Source: Halosimplex pelagicum (GTDB taxonomy: Archaea; Halobacteriota; Halobacteria; Halobacteriales; Haloarculaceae). From it: a stretch of DNA of 64,000 bases. The position numbers and the translations under genes are program-made. How positions within the stretch are numbered: position 1 is the stretch's first letter; each line of letters opens with the position of its first letter. Below are positions 46,199-54,541 of the stretch, piece after piece. The stretch is from NCBI RefSeq assembly GCF_013415905.1, contig NZ_CP058909.1, forward strand, positions 3,410,001-3,474,000. The letters are read 5' to 3'. The notes beneath the pieces are model-generated. The model ran no database searches. It saw only the letters and a list, made by a program, of their open reading frames with translations, and was not told the DNA's origin.

Positions 46199-47158
46199 AT
46201 GTCCGAACGCACCTCCACTCGACGCAACGTGCTGAAGGCAGCGGGCGTAGCGATCGGCGCGGCGGCCGTTCCCACGGCTGCGGCCGCGTCCACCGAAGAG
46301 TCGGAATGGACCGCGGTGAAGTCCCCGGTCGGCGGAACCCTCTACGACGTCGAGGAGACGAGCGAGGGCGCGTACGCGGTGGGTGACGCGGGGGTCGTCC
46401 TCGAACGCACCGCGAAGGGCTGGCAGAAGATCCTCGACGGCGGGCCGAGCGGCAACGGCAACAACCTCTACGGCGCGGACGTGACCGACGACGGCGAGCG
46501 CCTGTGGTTCGTCGGCTCCTCGGGCGCCATCGGCGAGTACGACGTGACGACCGGCAACCTCGTCGACCACTCGGCGCCGATGGACGTGACCAACAACTTC
46601 AACGACGTGTCGGTCACGGGCGAGGCCGGTGAGGCCAACGTCTACGTCGCCGGCGACTCCGGGAAGATGTACTACAGTTTCGAGAACGGCGCCACTCAGA
46701 CCTGGGACTACGTCACGCCCGGCTCCGGGTCGGCCATCAACGCCGTCGACTTCTACGACGACCGGAAGGGCCACATCGTCGACGGCAACAAGTCCGTCTT
46801 CTACACCCAGGACGGCTCGACCTGGGACAAGATCGGGCTGGCCGACGCCAACGTCAACTTCTACGGCGTCGACTCCGACGGCGCGGACGACGTGTGGATC
46901 TCCGGCGGCGGCGGGATGGTCTTCCACTGGACCGGCTCCCGGTGGGTCCCGGCCGACACCGGCGACGCCGGCCTGCGCGACATCGAGGTCGAGGACGGCG
47001 TCGGCTACACCGTCGGCGGCGGCGGCGCGGTCTACGACCGGGAGGACGAGGCGTGGAAGCCCGACACCACCCCGACCGGGCAGAACCTGAAGGCCGTCTG
47101 CCGCGAGAGCGAGGTCGAGATCGCCGTCGGCGCCGGCGGTACCATCCTCGAACACTGA
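46199..47158 (+). CDS. Tat-exported BNR/Ycf48-like beta-propeller protein
   Basis: Secreted protein of 319 residues. Tat signal with TRRNVLKAAGVAIGAAAVPTAAAAS at residues 7-31. The mature part has about six to seven repeated units with pattern VxDAG..GxVLERTA / VGSSGAIGEYD / VAGDSGKMYYS / VDGNKSVFYTQDGSTWDKIG / ISGGGGMVFHWTGSRWVP / VGGGGAVYDRED, spaced 40-45 residues. This is the Ycf48/BNR propeller type. No lipobox or C-terminal anchor, so it is released or cell-wall associated. Function unknown; partners cannot be inferred. Confidence 0.75.
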   Translation: MSERTSTRRNVLKAAGVAIGAAAVPTAAAASTEESEWTAVKSPVGGTLYDVEETSEGAYAVGDAGVVLERTAKGWQKILDGGPSGNGNNLYGADVTDDGERLWFVGSSGAIGEYDVTTGNLVDHSAPMDVTNNFNDVSVTGEAGEANVYVAGDSGKMYYSFENGATQTWDYVTPGSGSAINAVDFYDDRKGHIVDGNKSVFYTQDGSTWDKIGLADANVNFYGVDSDGADDVWISGGGGMVFHWTGSRWVPADTGDAGLRDIEVEDGVGYTVGGGGAVYDREDEAWKPDTTPTGQNLKAVCRESEVEIAVGAGGTILEH

Positions 47159-47346
47159 GGACCCCGGTCGCTCCTCTGCCCTCCCTGACCCCTTCACTCC
47201 ACGACCCCTCTCGCTCCTCCCCCCTCACGCTCCGCTGTCCCCGCTTCCGTGCCGCCCTCCGGCTGTCAGGCCCTCGGTCCTCGCTTCGGTTCTTCACGGA
47301 CGCGAAGGGGAAACGATTAAGCGGGTCCTGACTGAACGTCCAATCA

Positions 47347-49515
47347 ATGACTTCGGACACGGTGGAGCGCTTGCTCTCGGACCTCACGCTGGCGGAGAAA
47401 GTGCGGCTGACCCACGGCGCGACAGACACCGACGGGACGGCGACGGGGTTCGTCCCCGGCGTCGAGCGGCTCGATATCCCGCCGGTCAGGTTCTCGGACG
47501 GGCCGCTGGGCGTCCGCACGGACGAGCCGGCGACGGCGTTCCCGGCCTCGACGGCGCTCTCGGCGTCGTTCGACCCCGAGCTTGCGCGGGAGTTCGGCCG
47601 GACGCTGGGTCGCGAGGCGCTGGCGCGGAACCAGGACGTGCTGCTCGGCCCCGGGCTGAACCTCGTCCGGGTCCCCCACTGCGGACGCAACTTCGAGTAC
47701 TACTCGGAGGACCCGGTCGCGACGGGGCGGTTCGCGGCCGCGGTCGTCGACGGCATCGAGTCGACCGGCGTGGTCGCGACGCCGAAACACTTCGTCGCGA
47801 ACAACCAGGAGACCGCCCGCGCCACGGTCAGCGCCGAGGTCGACGAGCGCGTCCTCCGCGAACTGTACCTGCCGGGCTTCCGCGACGCCGTCGACGCCGG
47901 CGCCGGCGCCGTGATGTCCTCGTACAACCGGGTGAACGGCACGTACATGAGCGAACACGGGGAGCTGCTGACCGAGGTACTCAAAGACGAGTGGGGCTTC
48001 GACGGCGTGGTCATGTCCGACTGGTTCGGTACCGAGAGCGTCGTCGGCACCGCCAACGGCGGGCTGGACCTGCAGATGCCCGGCATCTCCGCCGAGGAGC
48101 TGTTCGAGTCGATGGGCGCGCCCGGCGACGAGGGCGACGCCGAACGAGCGGGCGAGGAGGGCGGGGCGCCCGACGCAGCGTCCGACGACCCGACCGAGGG
48201 GTTCGACTACGCCGACGGGATGCCCGACCCGACGACGGGCGGGCTCTACCGCGAGGAGCTGGCCGACGCCGTCGAGGCGGGCGAGGTGCCCGAGTCGCGG
48301 CTCGACGACATGGTTCGCCGTCTGCTCACTCAGCTGGATCGCCACGGCCTGCTCGGCGGGGACCGGGACGCGACGGACTCCGAGGGCGCCGTCGACACGC
48401 CCGAACACCGCGACCTGGCCGAGCGGATCGCAACTCGGGGGACCATCCTGCTGGACAACGACGGCGTCCTCCCGCTGGCCGACGACGCCGACGTGGCCGT
48501 GGTCGGTCCGAACGTCGACGAGGCGATCCTCGGCGGCGGCGGCTCCTCGGAGGTGACGCCGGTCACCGAGACGAGCCCGGTCGAGGGGATCGAGGCCCGC
48601 GCGGAGGGGTCGGTCTCGGTCGCCCGGGGCCACCCGCGCGTCGAGGACATCTCGCTGTTCGACGCGTTCGAGCCCGACGACGGGGCGGACGAGGACGCGC
48701 CCGACGCGTCCGTCGACGACGCGGTCGCGGCGGCCGAGGACGCGGACGTGGCCCTCGTGTTCGTCCGCGACCAGGCGACGGAGGCCGCCGACCGCGAGAC
48801 GCTCGCGCTCCCCGGCGATCAGGACGAGCTGATCGAGGCGGTCGCGGCCGCGAACGACCGGACTGTCGTGGTCGCGAACACGAGCGGCCCCTTCGAGACG
48901 CCCTGGCGCGAGGACGTGGCGGCCGTCGTCGCGAGCTGGTACCCCGGCCAGTCCCACGGGTCGGCCGCCGCGGCCGTCCTCTACGGCGACAGCGACCCCG
49001 GCGGACGCCTGCCGGTCACGTTCGCCCCCGAAGAGGCGTACCCCACCGCCGACGAGCGGCGCTTCCCCGGCGTCGACGGCGAGGCCAGCTACGACGAGGG
49101 ACTGCTCGTCGGCTACCGGCACTTCGACGCGACCGACGCCGAGCCGACCTACCCGTTCGGCCACGGTCGCTCGTACGCGACCTTCGAGTACCGCGACGCC
49201 GAGGCGGTCGACGACGCCACCGTCGCGGTGACCGTCGAGAACACCGCCGACCGCTCCGGCCGGACGGTCGTCCAGGCGTACGTCGACTCGCCCGCGGCGC
49301 CCGACGACCTGGAGCGCCCGCCGCGAGAACTCGGCGGTTTCGCCTCGCTGGCGCTCGACGCCGGCGAGTCCCGCCGCGTCAGTATCGATCTCGACGAGCG
49401 CGCGTTCGGCCGCTACGACGCCGAGGCGGGCTGGACCGTCGACTCGGGCGACCACGTCGTCTCGATCGGCCCGTCGTCGCGGGACCGCCCGCTCGACGTG
49501 ACGATCGAGCGGTAA
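47347..49515 (+). CDS. Glycoside hydrolase family 3 beta-glucosidase-like
   Basis: GH3 enzyme of 722 residues. The TIM-barrel domain covers 1-330, with the nucleophile in VVMSDWFG (D225) and LLGPGLNLVRVPHCGRNFEYYSEDP in fragments near 99-123. An acid/Gly-rich insertion lies near 260-290. The alpha/beta sandwich domain is about 340-580, with RDQATEAADRETLALPGDQ near 474-492 carrying the likely acid/base glutamate. The fibronectin-like C-terminal domain is about 600-722. No signal peptide is visible, so cleavage of imported beta-linked glucose or xylose oligosaccharides in the cytoplasm is likely. A pyrimidine-rich segment precedes the gene. TATA-like GATTAAG is near 47315. Confidence 0.92.
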   Translation: MTSDTVERLLSDLTLAEKVRLTHGATDTDGTATGFVPGVERLDIPPVRFSDGPLGVRTDEPATAFPASTALSASFDPELAREFGRTLGREALARNQDVLLGPGLNLVRVPHCGRNFEYYSEDPVATGRFAAAVVDGIESTGVVATPKHFVANNQETARATVSAEVDERVLRELYLPGFRDAVDAGAGAVMSSYNRVNGTYMSEHGELLTEVLKDEWGFDGVVMSDWFGTESVVGTANGGLDLQMPGISAEELFESMGAPGDEGDAERAGEEGGAPDAASDDPTEGFDYADGMPDPTTGGLYREELADAVEAGEVPESRLDDMVRRLLTQLDRHGLLGGDRDATDSEGAVDTPEHRDLAERIATRGTILLDNDGVLPLADDADVAVVGPNVDEAILGGGGSSEVTPVTETSPVEGIEARAEGSVSVARGHPRVEDISLFDAFEPDDGADEDAPDASVDDAVAAAEDADVALVFVRDQATEAADRETLALPGDQDELIEAVAAANDRTVVVANTSGPFETPWREDVAAVVASWYPGQSHGSAAAAVLYGDSDPGGRLPVTFAPEEAYPTADERRFPGVDGEASYDEGLLVGYRHFDATDAEPTYPFGHGRSYATFEYRDAEAVDDATVAVTVENTADRSGRTVVQAYVDSPAAPDDLERPPRELGGFASLALDAGESRRVSIDLDERAFGRYDAEAGWTVDSGDHVVSIGPSSRDRPLDVTIER

Positions 49516-49587
49516 CGGCCGTTTCGACGGTCGGAAGCGGGTCGCTGTGTGGGCGACCGATCACGGATCGTCGCACCGCCCGGTCGC

Positions 49588-50253
49588 TCACAGGTCGCCG
49601 CGCCACTCCGCTTCGAACCGGTCGACGAAGGTCTCGACGAACGCGGCCCGCTCGGCGGCGAGTTCGCGGCCGGCGTCGGTCTCCATCGCCTCGGGCAGTC
49701 GCAGCAGTTTCTCGCGGGCGTGCTGGACGACGGTATTGTCGCGGTCGCCGCGGTCGTAGCTGTCCCGCACTTCGCGGTCGGGGTCGTGCATCCCCTGGCC
49801 GTGGTGGGCACCGAAGGTGAACGCCCGACCGACGCCGACCGCTCCGAGCGCGTCGAGGTTGTCGGCGTCCCGGAGGACGCGCTCCTCGGCGGTCGGGTCG
49901 TGGTCCAGATCCGTCCGCTCGGCGAAGTCGTACTCCTCGTGGTGGGCCACGCAGTGACAGACCGCCTCGCGCCCGTCGGCCGGGAAGTCGGCGGCGTCCA
50001 GAATCGCCCGAACTTCCGGGAGCGTCTCGCGCGGGTGGGTGAACCCCTCGCCGCGGAGGCGGTGGAGGTCGTGGACCAGCGCCGCGGCGCCGACGACGGC
50101 GAAGTCGGCGCTCTCGGCCGCTGCGAGCCGGCGGCCCAGACGATAGACGCGCCAGGCGTGGGCCATGTCGTGACCCGTGTCGTCCCCGTCGAAGTGCTCG
50201 CGGGCCTCGTCGGCCACCCGCTCGTGGACCGCCGGAACGTCGTCCGCTCGCAT
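49588..50253 (-). CDS. HD-domain phosphohydrolase
   Basis: Protein of 221 residues. The metal-binding HD motif is visible in GAAALVHDLHR near 55-65 with an upstream histidine in TGHDMAHAWRVYR near 26-38 and a distal DADNLDALGAVG near 129-140; this is the YedJ-like HD layout. Substrate is probably a nucleotide or other phosphate ester, unknown. The start at 50253 gives the typical N-terminus; the long open frame beyond it is a shadow. Convergent with the GH3 gene. Divergent from the metallo-beta-lactamase gene, 102 bases apart. Confidence 0.85.
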   Translation of the reverse strand: MRADDVPAVHERVADEAREHFDGDDTGHDMAHAWRVYRLGRRLAAAESADFAVVGAAALVHDLHRLRGEGFTHPRETLPEVRAILDAADFPADGREAVCHCVAHHEEYDFAERTDLDHDPTAEERVLRDADNLDALGAVGVGRAFTFGAHHGQGMHDPDREVRDSYDRGDRDNTVVQHAREKLLRLPEAMETDAGRELAAERAAFVETFVDRFEAEWRGDL

Positions 50254-50355
50254 GGGCGTGAACGGGCGGCCCCGGGCGAAAAACGTCCCGGTGGCGGGGC
50301 GTCGAACGAGCGGTCCGACCGCCGGTTTATCCCGCCGACGGCCGTACGCGGACGT

Positions 50356-51030
50356 ATGGTCACGAGACTCTCGGCGGAGGCGTGGTGGATCGAACTCGGC
50401 GGTGTCAACGCCTACCTCGTCGACGACGGGGGAGCGCTGACGCTCGTCGACGCCGGCATGCCCTGGCACGGCGGCCGCGTGCTCGACGCCGTCGTCGAGG
50501 CCGGGTTCGCGCTCGGCGACCTCGACCGGGTGCTGGTCACCCACTACGACCTGGACCACGTCGGCGGCCTCGCTCGCCTCGACGGGCTCGACCTCACGAT
50601 ATACGCCGGTCGAGGGGACGCCCCGCTGGTGGCGGGCCGCGGGACGCCGCCGTTCTCGATCCCGAAGGGCGCGTTCCAGCGGCTGGTCGGCCCGCTGATC
50701 ACGCCGCCCGAGACCGAGGTCGTCCCGCTGGCCGACGGCGACGAAGTCGGCTCGTTCACCGCCTACGAGACGCCCGGCCACACTCCGGGCCACGTCGCCT
50801 ACGTCAGCGAAGACCTCGGCGTCGCCATCCTGGGCGATCTGGTTCGGGAATCCGACGGCGACTTCGACCCCTCGCCGTGGATCATCTCGGCCGACACGGA
50901 CGAGGTCCGGCGGAGCATCCGCGACCTGAACGAGGAAGCACCCGCGTTCGAGGTCGCGGCGCCGGGCCACGGCGTGCCCTTCGAACGCGGCGGGCACGAC
51001 CGGCTGGTCGACCTCGCGGGACGGCTCTGA
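50356..51030 (+). CDS. Metallo-beta-lactamase fold hydrolase
   Basis: Protein of 224 residues with the MBL fold: LTLVDAGMPW near 28-37, VLVTHYDLDHVGGLARL near 60-76, YETPGHTPGHVAYV near 136-149 and AILGDLV near 155-161. The metal motif reads H-Y-D-L-D-H instead of the usual H-x-H-x-D-H, so the second histidine is an aspartate. The other ligands (D64-H65 type pair, H142, D158) appear present. TATA-like GTTTATCC lies 23-30 bases before the ATG. Substrate unknown; possibly a thioester or phosphodiester hydrolase. Confidence 0.88.
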   Translation: MVTRLSAEAWWIELGGVNAYLVDDGGALTLVDAGMPWHGGRVLDAVVEAGFALGDLDRVLVTHYDLDHVGGLARLDGLDLTIYAGRGDAPLVAGRGTPPFSIPKGAFQRLVGPLITPPETEVVPLADGDEVGSFTAYETPGHTPGHVAYVSEDLGVAILGDLVRESDGDFDPSPWIISADTDEVRRSIRDLNEEAPAFEVAAPGHGVPFERGGHDRLVDLAGRL

Positions 51031-51057
51031 GCCCGGCTCACCGGACGGGTCGACGGC

Positions 51058-51723
51058 TCAGATGTCCCCGGTGGACTCGCTACCGACGTTCTTCTCCGCG
51101 CCGCCCTCGTTGGAGGCGAGCCCCGGCGAGTGACGCGAGGTGCCGCCGGTGAAGTCCGCGTCTCCGCCCCCGCCGCCGCCGGGGAAGTTCCCGTTCTCGA
51201 AGTCGGCGGCGGTGACCCCGGACGGGCGGGCGTCCTCGGCTCGGGTGACCTCGGGCCGTTCGATCTCCACCTCGACGTGGAGCCGCTCGGCCAGGTCGGG
51301 GTCCGTCACGACGGCCGTGCGAGGGAGCGGCTCGTCGTCGGGCCAGCGCCGCCAGGCGACCCGCCGCCGCTGGAGCGCCGCGCGGGCCTCCGCCTCGTCG
51401 ACCGCCTCCACTCGGTCTCGGGGCGCCGGCACGCGGCCGCCGAGCGCGCGCTCGACCTCGTCGGTATCGGCGAGGTGGTAGAGCCTGACCGTCGGCTCCC
51501 CGGAGCGGACCAGGTCGTAACTCCCCGCGCCGAGCAATCGGTCGAGTCGCCCGTCGCGGCGGACGACGAGGTCGATCTCCCCGATGTCGACGGCCTTCGA
51601 CCCTCCGACGAGGCCGCGCAGTCCGCCCGGGTCGTACTCCAGCCGGTCGCGATGGACGCGCAGCTCTGATCCAAGCGCGGGAACGGCGCCGGCGAACCGT
51701 TCACTCGGGATCGGATCGGTCAT
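51058..51723 (-). CDS. PH-like domain protein, soluble paralog
   Basis: Protein of 221 residues. Residues 20-140 contain a PH-like fold with LRVHRDRLEYDPGGLRGLVGGSKAVDIGEIDLVVRR near 20-57, then GAGSYDLVRSGEPTVRLYHLAD near 65-88, closely similar to the gene just upstream. The C-terminal 80 residues include a glycine-rich run (NFPGGGGGGDADFTGG). Unlike its neighbour it has no membrane segment. TATA-like GCTTATAAC (complement, 51745-51754) indicates its own leaderless promoter. Function unknown. Confidence 0.65.
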   Translation of the reverse strand: MTDPIPSERFAGAVPALGSELRVHRDRLEYDPGGLRGLVGGSKAVDIGEIDLVVRRDGRLDRLLGAGSYDLVRSGEPTVRLYHLADTDEVERALGGRVPAPRDRVEAVDEAEARAALQRRRVAWRRWPDDEPLPRTAVVTDPDLAERLHVEVEIERPEVTRAEDARPSGVTAADFENGNFPGGGGGGDADFTGGTSRHSPGLASNEGGAEKNVGSESTGDI

Positions 51724-51744
51724 CGATCTAACTATTATGCGGGC

Positions 51745-51754
51745 GGTTATAAGC
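51745..51754 (-). promoter_or_regulatory. TATA box of the soluble PH-like paralog gene
   Basis: The plus strand GGTTATAAGC lies at the leaderless distance upstream of the ATG at 51723 on the minus strand. Confidence 0.55.
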
Positions 51755-51802
51755 TTCGTGGGACGGGTCGGCCGACGGCGCCCCCCTCCGATGTCACGGG
51801 CG

Positions 51803-52588
51803 CTACTCGGTAACGGCTTCGCCCACGGTTCCGCCGGTGAACTCCTCGGCGTCGCTGCCGTTTCCGTTGCGAGCGATCCCGTCGAGCGTAGCCGGCCGGT
51901 CCGCACCGGGCGAGGAGCGACGGGGTCGGTCGCCACCCTCGCCGTCGCGGGCGGGCGTCACGTTCCCCTCCCCGTCGAGTTTCTCGACGAGCGTTTCGTC
52001 GCCCACGACGGCCGAGCGGGGGAGCGGCTCGTCGCTCGGCCAGCCGCGCCAGAAGACGCGACTCCGCTGGAGCGCCTCGCGGACCGTCGCCTCGTCGACG
52101 GCGTCGATACGCTCGCGCGGGGTCGGCACGCGAGCGTCGAGCGCCCGCTCGAACTCCCCGGGGTCGCGCAGGTGGCCGAGGAAGCGGTTCGACTCGCCGG
52201 AGCGAACCAGTTCGTAGCTCGCCGTCCCGAGCCGCCGGTCGGTCCCGGTCTCGCGGCGGATCGCGAGGTCGATGTCCCCATAGTCGACGGCGGTCGCACC
52301 GGGCGAGAGTCCGCCCTCGACGGTGAGGGAGTCGCGGCCGAACCGGACGGTCCGGCGGGTCGCGGCGACTGCGATCAGCCCGAGGACGCAGACGAGCGCG
52401 GCAAGCGCGCCGCCGCCGACGGACGCTACCGCTGACGGCGCGGCGACGCCGTTGATCGCCAGCAGCGACCGGACGAGAGCACCGAGGAGGGCGCCGCCGG
52501 CCAGCGCGCCGAGCCCCTCGCGCCAGGCGGACAGGGCGGCCGCTATCGCCGATGCAGCGGTCGTCGGACCGGTCGACACATCGGTCAT
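51803..52588 (-). CDS. PH-like domain protein, membrane paralog
   Basis: Protein of 261 residues. Two membrane segments (about 27-46 and 58-77) precede a PH-like part (VRFGRDSLTVEGGLSPGATAVDYGDIDLAIRR near 80-112, then GTASYELVRSGESNRFLGHLRDP near 121-143). Its sequence from ELVRSGES through RERIDAVDEA.VREALQRSRV.WRGWP.DEPLPR matches the downstream gene, so the two are tandem duplicates. The C-terminal tail is disordered with Gly/Asn/Ser. The promoter carries a near-perfect 9-7-9 dyad (52606-52630). Function unknown. Confidence 0.7.
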   Translation of the reverse strand: MTDVSTGPTTAASAIAAALSAWREGLGALAGGALLGALVRSLLAINGVAAPSAVASVGGGALAALVCVLGLIAVAATRRTVRFGRDSLTVEGGLSPGATAVDYGDIDLAIRRETGTDRRLGTASYELVRSGESNRFLGHLRDPGEFERALDARVPTPRERIDAVDEATVREALQRSRVFWRGWPSDEPLPRSAVVGDETLVEKLDGEGNVTPARDGEGGDRPRRSSPGADRPATLDGIARNGNGSDAEEFTGGTVGEAVTE

Positions 52589-52605
52589 CGGTCGGGAACT
52601 TCTCC

Positions 52606-52630
52606 CGGGACGACCATTAGTGTTGTCCCG
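52606..52630. promoter_or_regulatory. Promoter dyad, 25-base 9-7-9 imperfect inverted repeat
   Basis: Arms CGGGACGAC and GTTGTCCCG (one mismatch) surround CATTAGT. The centre overlaps the TATA-like ACACTAATGG of the membrane PH-like gene, so a bound protein could block TFB/TBP access. Sequence differs from the 9-7-9 dyad at 11013-11037. Confidence 0.4.
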
Positions 52631-52672
52631 AGCCCGACACGGTCGGGCCCCGCTGGGGGAGCGTCCCGGCCG

Positions 52673-53011
52673 TTACTCCTCGGTGTCGGCCGCCTCGGTC
52701 AGTTCCTCAGCGACGGTGGCGGCGTCGAACAGCGCGGGGTCCATCGCGAGGACCTGCTGGCCGCTGACGAACTCCGGGAGCGAGTCCGGCGTGTAGGCGA
52801 CGACCCGGATATCGGGTTCGAGGTCCCTCGCGACGACGATCGAGGTGGCCTGGCCGGCGTCGGTGAGGACGAACACGTCGGCGTCGTGGACGCCGGCGTC
52901 TTCGAGCGCGGGCCGGTTGGCGACGCCGTCGACGATCCCGACGGTCGCCCCCCGGTCGCGCAACTCGTCGGCCAGCCCCTCGGTGTCGCTGCCTGCGAAA
53001 ACTGCCTTCAT
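52673..53011 (-). CDS. Haloarchaeal NAD-binding-like protein (DUF7126-like)
   Basis: Protein of 112 residues with a Rossmann-like pattern: MKAVFAGSDTEGLADELRDRGATVGIVDG at 1-29 in fragments, ADVFVLTDAGQATSIVVARDLEPDIRVVAYTPDSLPEFV near 43-81. I recall similar short proteins, sometimes labelled CTP synthetase, near guaA and pyrG in other haloarchaea. Here pyrG and guaA follow on the same strand after two inserted lipoprotein genes. The start at 53011 gives the shorter conserved N-terminus. Function unknown; a TrkA-N-like regulatory role is possible. Confidence 0.6.
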   Translation of the reverse strand: MKAVFAGSDTEGLADELRDRGATVGIVDGVANRPALEDAGVHDADVFVLTDAGQATSIVVARDLEPDIRVVAYTPDSLPEFVSGQQVLAMDPALFDAATVAEELTEAADTEE

Positions 53012-53088
53012 ACGAACACGCACGACACCCGGGGGCTTGTGTCTCACGTTTCTCGCACCGGAAGATCGGACGGGTCAGCGAATGAGAA

Positions 53089-53097
53089 ACATAAATG
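53089..53097 (+). promoter_or_regulatory. TATA box of the first PQQ lipoprotein gene
   Basis: ACATAAATG is at the leaderless spacing before the ATG at 53121. Confidence 0.55.
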
Positions 53098-53120
53098 ACA
53101 GTCGAGACGGACCGCCTACC

Positions 53121-54467
53121 ATGGACGCAACTCCCGGTCGTCGGTCCGTCCTCCGCGCGGCGGGTGCGGTCGGCGCGGCCGCATTCACAGGTTGTCCGGC
53201 GGATCTCGGCGGGTTCGGCGACTCCGGCCCCGCCGAGACGGACTGGCCGAGTCAGCGGTTCGGCCCGCGAAACACGGCCGTCCACCCGTCGGCGTCGGGC
53301 CCCGGCGGTGATCTCTCGGTCGCGTGGACGGCGGACTACCTAGCGGACCCCGTCGGCGAGTCCGACGGCGTGAGTATACAGGGGCCGCCGATAGTCCTCG
53401 ACGGGACCGTCGTCTCCTCGGCGTACATATTTGTCGACGGGGAGCAAATGACCGTCGTCTCTGCATTCGATCTCGAGAGCGGCGAGCGTCAGTGGGAACG
53501 CTCCTTCCCGTTCGGCGATCTGGAGGACTACCTCGAGGTCCCGCCTTCGGCGACCATCGGGTCCGACGGACGGCGCGTGCTCGTCGAGACGGCGACCGAC
53601 GAGCCAGCACTCACGGCGCTCTCACCGGCGGACGGCGAGACCGAGTGGTCCCGGCCGCTCGAACGGCCACTCGCGTCGCCGGTCACCGCCGCGGGCGGAT
53701 CGGTCGTCGCCGGCGAACAACTGTTCACGGTCCACGACACCGAGGACGGCACTCGACAGTCGCGGTACAGCTACGAGGGAGACGAGTTCGAGAAACTGGT
53801 CTGGACGAGCCAGTACCCGCCGACGGTGACCGAGGACACGATCTACGCCCCGGCGTACCGCGAACTCCACGCGATCGACCGTGAGAGCGGCGAGCGGCGG
53901 TGGACGGCGACCAACGACTTCTACTCGATCGCCAAGGCGAAATGGAGCGCGCCGTTCAACCCGCCCGTCGTCGCCGACGGGGTCGCGTACGCGACCGCCG
54001 GGTACATCGACAGCAGCGACACCGGTGGGATGGTCGCGCTCGACACCGAGGACGGGTCGGTGCTGTGGACGGCGCTCCCCGACGGTACCAGGCCCGAAGA
54101 CTTCGACGGTCGCGATTACAGGAGCGAGCAGACGGCGCTGTACGGCGTGCCGATACTCCTGGGCGGCACCCTCTACGCCCACGGCTACGAGCGCGGCGAG
54201 TGGGGCCTCTTCGCGGTCGACCCGGACGACGGGTCGGTCGAACGCCTCCGGGCGACCGGCGCAGACGTCGGCGCCGACGGGCTGCTGTACGGGCTGACGG
54301 ACGGGAAGGGGGCGACGGTCCAGGCCTTCGACCCCGCGTCGGACCGGGTCGCCGGGACCGCGACCGTCGATGGGTGGGACCCGGCCAGAGGCGGGTACCA
54401 CGCGGTGGCGGGCGAGTATCTGGTACTGACGACGACTGAGGGCGTCGCCGCGTTCGGGCCGAACTGA
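53121..54467 (+). CDS. Tat lipoprotein with PQQ-like beta-propeller (paralog 1)
   Basis: Exported lipoprotein of 448 residues. The N-terminus has a twin-arginine signal and lipobox (GRRSVLRAAGAVGAAAFTGC). The body contains PQQ-type repeats with W-x-x/A-D-x-E-S/D-G-x patterns: FDLESGERQWER, LSPADGETEWSR, IDRESGERRWTA, LDTEDGSVLWTA, VDPDDGSVERL. This is the outer-membrane-assembly-BamB/quinoprotein propeller type, without visible quinone-binding residues. It is followed after 74 bases by a close paralog with the same architecture. It may assist surface protein folding or bind ligands; specific role unknown. Confidence 0.82.
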   Translation: MDATPGRRSVLRAAGAVGAAAFTGCPADLGGFGDSGPAETDWPSQRFGPRNTAVHPSASGPGGDLSVAWTADYLADPVGESDGVSIQGPPIVLDGTVVSSAYIFVDGEQMTVVSAFDLESGERQWERSFPFGDLEDYLEVPPSATIGSDGRRVLVETATDEPALTALSPADGETEWSRPLERPLASPVTAAGGSVVAGEQLFTVHDTEDGTRQSRYSYEGDEFEKLVWTSQYPPTVTEDTIYAPAYRELHAIDRESGERRWTATNDFYSIAKAKWSAPFNPPVVADGVAYATAGYIDSSDTGGMVALDTEDGSVLWTALPDGTRPEDFDGRDYRSEQTALYGVPILLGGTLYAHGYERGEWGLFAVDPDDGSVERLRATGADVGADGLLYGLTDGKGATVQAFDPASDRVAGTATVDGWDPARGGYHAVAGEYLVLTTTEGVAAFGPN

Positions 54468-54541
54468 CGGCGGATCAGTCCGGCCTCGACCGATCAGTCG
54501 TTCAGGAAAAAGCACTTACCAGTCCGTTCGAAACCCCCGAC

